From: Lasioglossum baleicum
Lineage: Eukaryota > Arthropoda > Insecta > Hymenoptera > Halictidae
Assembly (NCBI RefSeq): GCF_051020765.1
Contig: NW_027469114.1
Coordinates: 620,001-684,000 of the forward strand
Reading direction: 5' to 3'
Length of the DNA stretch: 64,000 nt
Notes under the pieces: model-generated
The model's database searches: none
Seen by the model: the letters and a program-made list of their open reading frames with translations, nothing else
Told to the model about the DNA's origin: nothing
In this document: piece by piece, positions 26,101 to 39,100 of the stretch
How the letters are laid out: each line of letters opens with the position of its first letter
How positions within the stretch are numbered: the stretch's first letter is position 1
Position numbers and translations under genes: made by a program

Positions 26101-26570
26101 AGTATTCGGAAAAAGGACTTTATACAAATTAGTAATGATCTCCGTGGGATTGACTCTCTACTTTACCATACATACCGCGGAATGATGTGTCTATTACCAA
26201 TAGTTTTTAGCGGCCTTACTCCCGGAACGTCTGCCTAGGCTCTCGGATTCACAAGGTAGATGAATCTATTGACTTAGGTGTGCGATTCTTCAAGATGGTC
26301 GTAACATTCTGGGACGGTCTGACACACGATCATCCAATTCATACTTGAAACGAAGCTGCTCGTCACTAAAAGACATACTAATTTGTTGCTCCGAACATGA
26401 AATTTTGCTCTCGGTCCAGCGGGGTAGCTTCTCGGATAGTTAGGTATTCGGTAAGTAGAATGACTTTATACCAATTGGTAACGTTCTCCGACGGCTTGAC
26501 GGCCTGCATTAATATTGAAGCCGTGAACTAAGGTGTCTATTGCGAATACTGTACTACACATTTACCCCCG
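20180..26570 (+). repeat. Satellite block 3b, forward orientation
   Basis: About 18 to 19 forward monomers after the piggyBac element. GAATTAAGGTGTCTATTGCC-like words recur near 20711, 21062, 21412, 21748, 22100 and 22443, giving a period of about 345 bp. Type 2 half-units cluster here, near 20910, 21255, 21945, 22605 and 24290. A deletion at 22790-22805 joins CAGCGGA directly to ATCACAAG. The block ends at about 26570, where CATTTACCCCCG is followed by the reverse word TATGATTCTGAAAGTCAAAC. No gene is seen. Confidence 0.93.
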
Positions 26571-29500
26571 TACTATGATTCTGAAAGTCAAACGAGGTAT
26601 TCCAGAAGTAAATCCGTTTAATAGTATTGGATTTTTACACCATACCACCGGGTATAAATAATGTGCAGAGTCAAACTGTTGTAGAACATTACGAATTGGC
26701 ATAGAGTCAAACTGTTTACCGACGACCTTACCTTCCGAGATACCCTGTAGTGATTGGCTAGTTTAGTGTTCATCCGATAAAATTAGTAGTCCTTTTGGCA
26801 CACGGACACCGTAATTTCATGTATCATTAGGACGATCGAGAGACAAACGGTGCGGAAACGTTACCACATTCTTCGAGACTCAAATTGTTAAATCAATCGA
26901 TACACCTACCCTGACATTCCGTAAGTCTAACCAGATATTCCGACCGTCTATCCGCTGTACAGTATTGGCAATAGTCCCCTCAATGCTCGCTATGAATATT
27001 AAAGTAGAGGGTGAAATCGTCGGAGTATATTGCCAATTGGTGAAGAGTCATTCTTATTGCCGGAAACATCCTCCCTAGAATCTATGAAGCTGTAGCCAGT
27101 GTCGTGCATGGTGCTCACGTAAACAAGTGAGTAGACATTATAGCTGGAGCACACCATATTCTCAAATATGAATTAGACGGGATGGGGTCAGCAGACAGTC
27201 AAACCTTTTTAGAATGTTGCCAGTTGGTATAATGTCAAACGTTTTACCGAAACCTTAATGTCGGAGAAGATAACACGCCGTATCGAGAGTACATTTTCGT
27301 GTATAGTGAAACACACCAGTACAAGTGTTAGTGACGGCACCATAAATTCATATACGCATTAGAAGATCGAGCATCAGATCGCACGAGAACGTAGCCACCT
27401 TATGTGTGAGACGAACGGCTATGTCAATAGCTGCACATACCTTGTGGATCCCAACATTAAACCAGATATTCCGGAAGTAAATGCGCTGTACAGTCTTGGC
27501 CAGAGACACCACAATTAATGGTGTGAATATTAAAGCTGGCCGTCAAGCCGTTGTAGAACATTACCTATACGTGTAGGGTCAAAATCCATTCACAATGGCC
27601 TACCATCCGAAAAACTTACCCACTGTATTGGGAGTATAACACCGTGTTCAGAGGCACGGACAAGTATACATTTACTGACGAGCACCATAATTTCGTGCCT
27701 GAATTGGAAGTTCGACGCCCAAACCGCTCGACAACGTTGCCACCTTCTGAGAGACAAACGGCTATGTCAATAGCTTCAACCATCCTCCGATTCCGAGAGT
27801 CACACCAGCTGTCCTGGGAGTATATCCGCTGAAAGGTATTGGCAGTAGGCACCGTAATTCCGGGTATGAATATCAAAGTACTGAGTCAAGGCGTTGAAGA
27901 ACGTTACATGTCGGTATAGAGTGAAACCTTTTATCGACGGTCGTACCTTCCGAGAAACTAACACGCTCTATCGAGAGTGTTCTTTCGTGTTCACTAAAAC
28001 AAATTAGTACACATTTGATTGACGGCCGCTTTAATTTCACATATGTATTAGAAAATCGAGATTCAAACCGATGAAGAACATTACCACGTTGTTTGATATT
28101 CGAACGCCTATGTCAATAGCATCACCTATCCTGGCATTCAGAGAATCGAACCAGGTATTCTGGGGGTAAGTCGGCTGAAGGGTATTGGCAATAGATACCT
28201 TAATTTCCGGTTTGAATGTTCAAGTAGAGCGTAGAGACGCCTTAGAACGATTAACTGAAATCCATGTCCTCAGAAAGATACCCGGCTGCATCGAGAGTAT
28301 TATCTAGTGTTCAGAGATTCATATTAGTATACATTTTAGTGACGAGAACCTTTATTTCGTGTAAGAATTAGAAGATCGAGGGCTAAACCGATCGAGAACG
28401 TTGCAAACTTCTGCGAGAGTCGAACCCCTAAGTCAATAGTTTCACGTACCCTGCGATTTCAATAGTCAGGCCACGTATTCCGGTAGTCAGTCCGCTGTAC
28501 AGCATTGGCATTTGGTACCCTAATTCGCGGAGATAACATTAAGATAGTTCATCACACCGCGTGAGACCGTTAGTAATTGCCATAAAGTCAAACGTTTCAC
28601 CGAATGCCCTACCGTCAGAGTAGCAAACCAGCAGTATCGAGAGAATAGCTACGTGTTTAGGGAAACACATGAGAATACATTTTGTGTCGAGCATCGTAAT
28701 TTGATGCACGAAATAGAAGGTCGAGCGCCAAACGGTCAAAGAACGTTAACACCTCTTTTGAGAGTCGCCTGGCTAAGGTCATAGCTTCACCGATCTTGTG
28801 ATTCCGATAGTCAAGCTAGGTATTCCGGGAGTAAGTCCGCTGAACTGTATACGCAGTAGTATTGGCAATGTACAGACTCAGACTGTTGTAGAAGGTTACA
28901 TATACGTAGAGAATCTAACTCTGGAGCGTTGCCACCATCTGAGAGAGACGAACAGCGAAGTCAATAGCTTCACTTATTATGCGGTTCCGAGAGTCAAACA
29001 GGTACCTCGGGAGAGAATCCGCTGAACGGTATTGGCAGTAGGCACCGTAGTTCACGATTTGAAAATTAAAGTAGAGAGTCAAACCGTTTGAGTGCGTTAC
29101 CATTTGGAATAAGGTCGAACGTTTTACCGAAGGCCATACATTCCAAGGACCTATCCCGATGTAGCGAATGTCATGCTTAGTGCTCACGGAAACATATTAG
29201 TAGACATTTCAGCAGACGGAAACCTTACCTTTATGTATGAATAGAATAATCGAGAGTCAAACATTTCGAGAACGATTCCTCCTTCCTTACGTGTGGAACG
29301 GCTGAGTAAATATCTTCACCTATCCTGTCGGTAGTCCAACCAGATATTGTGGGTGTCAATCCGATGAACAGTTTTGCAATAGGCACAATATCTCGCGGTA
29401 TGAAGGTTAAAGTACATAGATTATTCGTTGGAGAATATTAGCAATTTCAATAAAGTCTTCCTTCTTACCAATAACCTTACCATCCGAGAACCTAACCCGC

Positions 29501-32500
29501 TGCGCGGAATGTGGAGCATAGTGTTCACGGATGCAGATTAGTAGACGTATTTGAGGATGGAATCCGTACATTCACATACGCATGGGAAAATCCAGAGCCA
29601 AATCGTTTGACAACATTCCCACCTTCTCTGAGAACCGAATGGCGAAGTCAATAGCTTTACCATTCCTGCGATTCCGACAGTTAAACCAGGAATTTTGGGT
29701 GTAAGTCCGCTGAAGAGTTATGGCAATAGACGCTTTAATTCATGGTTTGGGAATTACAGTAACGCGTGAAACCGATTGAGAGCGTTACCAATTGGTATAG
29801 TATAAAACGTTTTACCCAACGCCTTAACTTCCGCGAACCATCATAGAGAGTATAAGTTCGTGTTCACAGCAGAAAATTAGTATGCATTTCTGCGGCGAGC
29901 ATCTCATGTTCATGTATGAATTAAATGATCGACGTTCAGACCATTCCAGATCGATACCACCGTTGTTGCGGCTCGAACGGCTAAGTCAATAGCTTCTCCT
30001 ATCCTGTGTTTCCGAAAGTCGAAGGAAGAATTCCGGGAGTAAATCCGCTATACCGTATTGGCATCGTACACCCTCTTTCATGGTATAATTATTAATGTCC
30101 AGAGTCAAAGCTCTGTAGGAGGTTACGTATTGATATATTCAAACATTATAGAAAGGCCATAACTTCTGAGAAGCGTACCCGTTGTAACAAGAATATATCT
30201 CCGTGTGCAGAGGTCAAATTAGTATACATTTTGGTGACATGCTCCTGAATTACAAGTATGAATTTGAAGATCGAGTGTCAAACCGCTCGAGAATGTTGCC
30301 CCCTTCTCTCAGAGTCGAACGACTATGTCAATAGCTTCACCTATCCAGGGATTCGGAGAGCCAACCCAGGGATTCCTGGACTAATCCGCTGAACAGTATT
30401 GGCAATAGACGTCTTATTTCACTGTATGAATAATAATGCAGATCATCAAACCGTTGTAGAGCTTTACCTATTCGTATAGAGTTAATCATTTTACCGAAGG
30501 CCTCACCTTCTTGCAAGCTAACCAGCTCTATAGAGGGTGTGGCTTCGTGTTCAGAAAAGCAAAATAGTATGAATTTTAGTGGCGGGCACCCTAAATGCCA
30601 TGTCTGAATTCGAAGATCGAGGGCCAAACTGTTCGAGTACGTAACTACCTTCTTCTATGTCGAACAGCTAAGTCAATAGCTTCACCTATTCTGTTACTCC
30701 CATAGTCAAACCATGTATTCCAGGAATCAATCCGCTTTATTCTATTGGACATGGACACATTAATACACAGTTGGAATACAAAAGTACAGAGCCTAACCCT
30801 TGTCCAACGCTACCGATTAGTATAATGTCAAACATGCTACAGAAGACCTTACCCTCCGAGAACCGAACTCGCTGTATCGAGAGAATATCTTTGCGTTCAG
30901 AGAATCAAATTAGCTGTGATTTCAGTAACGGGCACATTAACATCAAGTATGAATGAGAGGAACGAGAGTCATACCGTTCGAGAGGGTCGCCGACTTATAT
31001 GGGAGACGAACGGATAAGTCAATAACTTCACCTATCCTGTGGTTCGGAGTGTCAAACCAGGTGTTCCGGGAAAACGTCCGCTGAAATGTTTTGGCAATAC
31101 AAACCATAATTCGCGGTTCTATTATTAAAGTAGAGCGTAACTCCATTTGAGAATCTTACCAATTGGTGAAGAGTCAAACGTTTTACTGAAGACCTTACCC
31201 TGCGAATGTTCAATACGCTGTATCGAGGGTATTACTTTATGATCAGAGAAATACAATAGAAAACATTTTAGTGATGGGCATCGTAGGCTCTTGTATGAAT
31301 TACGTGATAGACGGTCAAACAGTCCGAGAACGGAACCGCACTCCAGAGGATCGAACGGATAAGTCATTAGCTTCACCCATCCTGTGAAGTCGAGAATAAA
31401 ACCAATTATTCCGTAAGTAAATCCGCTGAACAGTGTTTGCATAATTGCTGAAAATTTACAGAGTCAAACTGTTGTTGAAGGATTCCTATTGGTAGAGAGT
31501 CAAACATTACACTGGTGGCCTTACGTTTCGCGAACCTAACCCACTGTATCGAAAGTACAACGTGATCAGGGAGATAAATTAGTATATATGTTAGTAACGG
31601 GAAACTTAATTGCATGCATGAATAGGGAGATCTAGTGTCAAACCTTTCGGGCACGATATTACCTTCTTGTAGGGTCGATCGGCTATTGTTGCTACCTTCT
31701 GTGAGGGACGAACAGCTACAACAGTAGCTTCACCTATCTTGTGATTCTGAGAGTCAAATTAGGTATTCCGTGAGTAAATCCCCTGAACAGTATTGGCAAT
31801 AGATACTTTAATTCAAGGTTTGATTGTTAAAGCAGATCGTCGAACCGATGAGATTGTTAGCAATTGCTACAAAGTCAACCGTCTTACTGAAGACCTTATC
31901 CCGCGAAAAACTAACCGCCCGTATTGAGGGAATAACTTTGTGTTCTCAGAAAGAAGTTAGTCACCATTTTCAATGACGAGTGCCTTAATTTAATGTACGA
32001 ACTAGACGATCGAGCGTCACACCTCTCGAGATCGTTACTACCTTCTATGAGATTCGAACGGCCATGGTTATAGGTTCACCTGTGCTGTGCTATTGAGGGT
32101 CAAACGAGGGACACCGAGAGTTAATCCGCAAACCAGTATTAGCAATACGCTTATTTCACTGTATCAATACTAACGTAAAGGGTCAAACAGCTGTAGATAG
32201 TTACATATTCGAATAGAGTCAAACGTTTTACCGTAGGCCTCACCATCCGCGAACCTCACACGCCTCACGAGAGTATAAATTCGTGTCCAGAGAAAGATAT
32301 TAGTATTCATTTCAGCGACGAGCATAATAATGTGATGTATGAAATGGAAGATCGAGTGTCAGACCGTTCGAGAACGTTGCCAACATTTTTGAGAATCGAA
32401 CGTCTAGGTCAATAGCTTCACTTACCCTGTGAGTCCGAGAACCACTCCAGGTAATCCGAAGGTAAATACGTTGGCGAGTACAGGCAGTGGACATGTTAAT

Positions 32501-33135
32501 TCACGGTTTGAATAATAAAGTACACAGTCCAACCTTTGTAGCACTTTGCATATTGGTATAATGACAAAAGATTGACCAAAGTCCATACCCTCCGAGTACC
32601 TAACCGCGATATCGAGAGTATAACTACGTAATCAGAGATACGCATTAGAATACATTTTAGTAACTGGCACCTTAACTTCAAGTATGAGTTAGAAGATCAA
32701 TTGTCATACTGTTCGCGAACAGGATAGCTTCACCTATCCTGTAATTCCGAGAGTTAACACCGGTATTTAACGAGTAAATCCGTTGAACAGTTTTGGCAAT
32801 TGACCCCTTAATTCACGCTATGAATATTAAAGTAGAGTGTCAAACCGCGGAAGAACGTAACGTATTTGTATAAAGTCAAACTCTTTCCCGAAGGCCTAAC
32901 CTCCAGAGTTGCTTACCCACTGTATCGAGCGTATAACACCGTGTTCAGTGAATCAAAATACACAACTTTCTAACGGCGGGCTTCATGTATGTATATGAAG
33001 ATCGATCCTCAAACCGTTAGAGATCGTTATCACCTTCCATAAATGTCACACTTCTACGTCAATTGCTGCACCTATCCCTTGATTCCGAGAGGTAATTCAG
33101 GTATTCCTGCAGTAAATGCGCGGAACGGTATAGGT
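26571..33135 (-). repeat. Satellite block 4, reverse orientation
   Basis: About 19 reverse monomers. Type 2 half-units occur near 26760, 27105, 29170 and 29510. Two junctions show loss of a half-unit: near 27176-27192, where GAATTAGA jumps to GACAGTCAAACC, and near 28916-28930, where AATCTAACTCTGG jumps to GCGTTGCCACC. A shortened monomer lies near 28235-28262. The block ends in a strand switch near 33135 whose surroundings resemble 52983-53330. Confidence 0.93.
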
Positions 33136-36100
33136 TTTGCGGTTGGTCTCAAACGGTTTGACGCTATACCTTTCTATTCAAACCGTGAATTAGAACGTCA
33201 ATTGGCTGTACTGTTCAGCGGATTTACTCCAGGAATACATGGATTGACTATCCGAATCCCTGGACTGGTGAAGCTATTGAGTTAGCCGTTCGAATCTCAA
33301 TGAAGGCGGTAACTTTCTCGAATGGTTTGACGCCCCATCTTCTAATTCGTACATGAAGTTAACGTTCCCGGCACTGAAATGAACACTAACTTCTGTCTGT
33401 GTACATGAACTTATACTCACGTTGAAGCCGGTGAGGCTCATGCAAGGTAAGGCCTTCTGTTAAATGTTCGACCTTATACGAATTTGTATCGCTCTCGATG
33501 GGTTTGTCGCTTCACTGTAATATTGAAACCGCGAATTACGGCGTGAATTGCGAAAACTCTACAGCGGACTTTCTCTCGGTTTTGCTGTGTTGACTCTCTG
33601 AATCTCGGGATAGGTGAAGCAATTGACTTGCTGCTCGTCTCTCACAGAAGGTGGCAATGATCTGGAACGGGTTGACACTCGATCGTCTAATTCATGCATG
33701 AAATTCAGGTGCTCGCCAGTACATGAATACCAGTTCGTACTTCTGAACATGGTGTTATACTGTGCAAAACAGCTTGTCAGCTTTTCGGTGGGTAAGGCAC
33801 TCTGTAAGAAGTTTAACCACACACGAACAGGTAATGATCTACAACGGCTCGACGGCCAGCTTTATTGTTCATACCGTGTATTGAGGTGTCTGTTGTTAAT
33901 ACATTAAAGAGAATTTACTCCTAGAATATCAGGCTTGACACTCGGAATCAACGGATATGGGAAGATATTGACCTAGCCCTTGGACTCTCAAGCAAAATGG
34001 TAACGTCCTAGAACGGTTTGCGCCTCGACCATCTAATTCATGCGTGAAGTTAAAGTGCCCGCTACTATAATGTATGCCCATATGTGTCATTGATTACGAA
34101 GTAACCCTATTGATACCACGGATTGGGTTCTCGGAGGGTAAGGTCTTCGGTGAAACATTTGATATTATCCCAATTAGTAACGTTCTACAAATGTTAGTCT
34201 CTGTAGTTTATTATTCAAACCGTGAATAATGATGTCCACCGCCTATAGTGTACACTGGCTTGACTCCTGGAACACCTGGTTTGACTATCGCAATCACAGG
34301 ATAGGTGATGCAATTGACTCAGACGTTGGACTCTGAAAGAAGTTGGAATCGTACTCGAATAGTTTGACATTCGATCTCCGTATTCATAAATGATATTAAG
34401 GGCCCGTCACTAAAATATACACTAATTTGTTTCTTTGAGCACGCAGTTATACTCTCGGTACCGTGTGTTTGGTGCTCAGAAAGTGAGGCGTTCGGTAAAG
34501 TGTTTGACACGATACATATAAGTAACTTTCTACAATGGTTAGTCTATGTGCGATAATATTTATATCGTGAACTAGGGTGTGAATTGCCAATACTGTAATG
34601 CGGATTTAATCGCGGCATACCTGGTTGAGCACTCGGAATCGCAGGATCGGTTAAGCTATTGACTGCGCCGTTCGAATCTCAAAGATGGTGGTATCATTCT
34701 CAAAATGCTTGACCCTCCATCTTCTAATTCATACATGAGGATAAGGTGCCCGTCACTTTAATCACTACCAATTTCTGTCTCTCAACACGAAGTTATATTC
34801 TTGGTGACGCGGCTGATGTACGCGCAAGGTAGCGCCATCGCTAAAACGTTTGACATTATGTCAATTCGTAACGCTGTCAAACGGTATTACGCTCTATTTT
34901 AATATTCAATCCGTTATCTCAGATGTCTACGGCCAGTACTGTTCAGACGATTTACTCCTGGAATACATAGTTTGACTCATGGAATCTCGGGACAGGTAAA
35001 GCTGTTCATTTAGCCGTTTATCCCACGCAGAAGGTGACAACGTTCGAGAGTGGATTGGGGCTCGATCTTCTAATTCGTACACGAAGTTATGGTGCTCCCC
35101 ACAGAAATGGTGACTAACTTCTTTCTCCGAACACGATGTTATACTCGCGATACCGCGAGTTATTTTCTCGAAGGGAAGGGCCATCGGTAAAGAGAAGGAC
35201 TATATACAAATTGATAATGATCTCCGACAGATTGACTATCAACTTTAATGTTCATACTGTGAATTATGGTGTTAATTGCCTATATAATTCAGCGGATTTA
35301 CTCCCACAATGACTGGCTTGGCTCTCGGACTCGGATATGTGAAGCAATTGACTTAAATCTGCGACTCCCAAAGAAGGTGGTATCGTTCTCGCAAGGTTTG
35401 TCCTTGATATTCCTGTATATGCATGAAAATAATGTGTCCGTCTGCTAAAATGCCTACTAATTTGATCACGTGAAAACTAAGGAACACAATCGATGAGGCG
35501 CGTCTGCTTCTCGGAAGCTAATGCCTTCGGTAGAATATTTGCTCAATAGTAATAGGTAACGATGCACAGCTCTGCGACGCTGTTCTATAAAATTTATACC
35601 GGGAAGTATAGTGTATCTTGCCAATACTTTTCCGTCGAGATAATCCGGGTATACCGTGTTTGACTTCGAAATCACAGGATATAAAAAGCTATTGACATAG
35701 ACGTTCGACTCCTAAAGAAGGGGATAATGTTCTCGAAAGGTTTGACTGACGATTTTGCAATTTATACATGAAAATTACATATCCGCCAGCTAAAACGTGT
35801 ACTAATCTGTTTCCGTGAACATTAAGCACAGCAGTATCTAAAGCGTGATATATTCTCGTACTGTACGGTATTCGGTGGAAGGAATGACATTATCGGAATT
35901 AGTAACGTTCTCCTGTCGGCTTGACCCCCTACTTCATTATTCTTACCGTGAATTATGGCGTCTATTGCAAAACTGTTCTGCTTCTTTTCTCCAGAAATAC
36001 TTTGTGGGATTCTCGGTATCGCAGGATAGGTGAACCTATTGACTTAGCTACGCGACTCGCAATAATGGTGGTATCGATGTTGAATGTCCTTACTCTCGAT

Positions 36101-39100
36101 CTCCTTATTTGTACCTGACATTAACGTGCATGTCATGAAAATGCAAAGTAATGTGCTTTCCTGAGCAGAAAGTTATATTCTCGATGCGGCGTGTTTGTTT
36201 CGCGGTAAGTATGGCCTTTCGCATAAAGTTTGACTCTATAGCAATGGGAAAAGTTCTACACATGTTTGACGCTCTACCTTAACATTCATACCGTGAATAA
36301 AGATGTGTATTTCCAATAGTGTACAGTTTGTTGAGTCTCGGGATGCCTGGTTTGAATATCGGAATTACAGGATATGTGATGCTACAGACTTAGCCGTTCA
36401 TCTCACATAGAAAGTGGTAACGTTCTCGAATGGTTTGACCCTCAATCTTCTTACTCATAAGGAAATTAATGTCTCCCTCACTAAAATGTTCTGCTAGTTT
36501 GATACTCGGGACACGAAGTTATACCCTTGATCCTTCGGGTTAGCTTCTCGGACGGCGAGGGTTTCGATAAATCGTTTGTCTTTATAGCAACTGGAAACGT
36601 TCTGGAACTCTGTAACGCTCCATTTCATTATTCATACCGCGAATTAAGGGGTTTATTGCCAATACTGATCAGCGTATTTACTCATGGAATTCCTGTCCTG
36701 ACTTTCGGAATCAGAACTATACGCGAAGCTATTGACTCAGCCGTTCGATTCTCGCAGAAGGTTGCAACGATCTCGAACGGTTTCACCACCGCTCTTCTGA
36801 TTTATACATGAAGTTGAGGTGCCTGTTATTGAAGTTAATACTAATTTCTTTCTCTGAACACGAAGTTATACTCTCGATGAACAGGATGAGGTTCGCTGTA
36901 GGTACGGCCTACGGTAGAACGTTTGACTTTACAGCAATTCGTAACGCTCTCATGCAGTTTCGCGCACTACATTAATATTGAATCCGTGAATTAAGGTGTC
37001 CAATGCCAATACTCTTCAGCGGATATACTTCTGGTATATCTAGTGTGACTCTCGTAAGCACAGGGTAGGTGAAGCAATTGTGTTATATATGCGATTTTAC
37101 AAAGTAGGAGGTAACTTTCTCGAACGGTTTGACCCTCGATCTATTCTGCGCAAGGAGTTAAGGTTCCCATCGCCAAAATGTAAATTAATATATTTCTCCG
37201 AGCACAAAGTCATACTCTCGATACGGCGCGTATGTTTCTCGATAGGAAAGGCTTTCTGCATAAAGTTTGACTTTACACATATAGGTGAAGTTTTACAAAG
37301 GATTGCCGCTCTACCTTAATATTCATACCGTGAATGAAGATGTCCGATGCCAGATATTTACGCCGGTTTGACTCCCGGAATACCATGTTGGACCTTCGGA
37401 ATATCATGATAAGTGTAGCTATTGATCAAGAAGTTTGGCTATAAAGGAAGGTGGAAACGTTGTGGATCGATTTTTCCGTCGCCCTTCTAATTCGTGCATG
37501 AAATTGAGGTGTACATCACTAAAATGCGTACTAATTTGTTTCCTTGCACACGTAATTATTATCTCGATACCGCGCGTTACGTCATCGGAAGGTATGCTAT
37601 TCGGTATAAAGAATGACTTAATATGAAATGGTACTGTCCTCCGACGGATTGACTATCTTCTTTAATATTCTTACCTTGAATTTAGGTGATTATTGCCAAT
37701 ACTGTGCAGCGGATATACTCCCGGAATACATGGTTTATCACTCGAAATCACAGGAAAGTTGAAGCTGCTGCCTTGGCCATGCGAACTGTCAAAGGTGGTG
37801 GTAACATTCTCGGACGACTTGACCATCCATCTTCCTATTGATACATGCAACTAAAGTTTCCGTCTGCTAATGAGTCCACTTATTTTTATCTTTGATCACG
37901 CAGATATACTCTGGATACAGCGGGTTCTCAGAGGGTAGGTTTTTCATTGAAGCTTTTGACGTTATACCAATAGGTAACGTTCTACAAGGGTTAGACACGG
38001 TACTTCAATATGCAAACCGTGAATTAAGGTGTTCATTACCAATAGTGTACTGCTTATTGTGTCCCGTAATACCTGGTTTGGATATCGGAATAACAGGATA
38101 AGTGAAACTATTGACATAGCAGTTCGAACATCAAACAAGGAGGAACCGTTCGCGAGCGGTTTGACAAGCGGTCTTCTAACTCATCTTAAAATTGAAGTTC
38201 GCGTCTGTTAAAATATATACTAATTTGTTTCCCTGAGCACGAAGTATTATCCACGATAGAGCGGATTGTGTTCTCGGAAGGTAAGGTAATCGGCAAGGAG
38301 TATGGTGTTATATCAATTGGTAACCCTCTCAAACGGATTGACACGCTATTTTAATATTGAATCCGTGCAATAAGGTGTCTATTTCCAAAACTGTTCTACG
38401 GACCTTCTCTCGGATTACCTGGTTTGACTCTCGGAATCATAGGATAAGAGAAGGTATTGATTCAGCCGTTTGTCTCTCACAGAAGGTGCTATCGTTCCCG
38501 AACGGTTAAAACTCGATCTACTAATTCGTACATGAAGTTACGTTGCCTGCCCCTGATATGAGAACCAATTTTTTTCTGTGCACGCGAACATAAACTCTCG
38601 ATGACGCCGGTGAGATTCGCGGAATGTAAGGCCTTCGGTAAAACGTTCGACCTGGTGTACCTGGTGTACCTGGTTTATTTCACTGAATAGCGGGACAGGT
38701 TAAGCTATTGACATAGCCGTTCGACTCTCAAAGGAGGTTTTAACGTTCTCGAACGGATTGACACTCGTTCTTCTAAATCGTTCTTCAAATGAAGGTGCCC
38801 GTCACTAATGTGTATAATAATTTCCCTCCATGATCACGAAGTTATGCTTTCGATACGGCAGGATAGCTGCATGGAAGGTAAAGCTTTCGGTAAACAGTTT
38901 GCCTTTACACTAATTGGTAAACTGCTACAACAGCTTGATGCTCTTGTTTAATATTCGAACAGTGAATTAAAGTGTTTGTTGCCAACCCTGTCCAGCGGAT
39001 TTAATCCCAGATTGCCGTGTTTACGCCTTGCAATCACAGGATAGGTGAAGCTATAGGCTTAGCCGTTCAAATCTCGAAATGGGTGGTAACGTTCTCGAAA

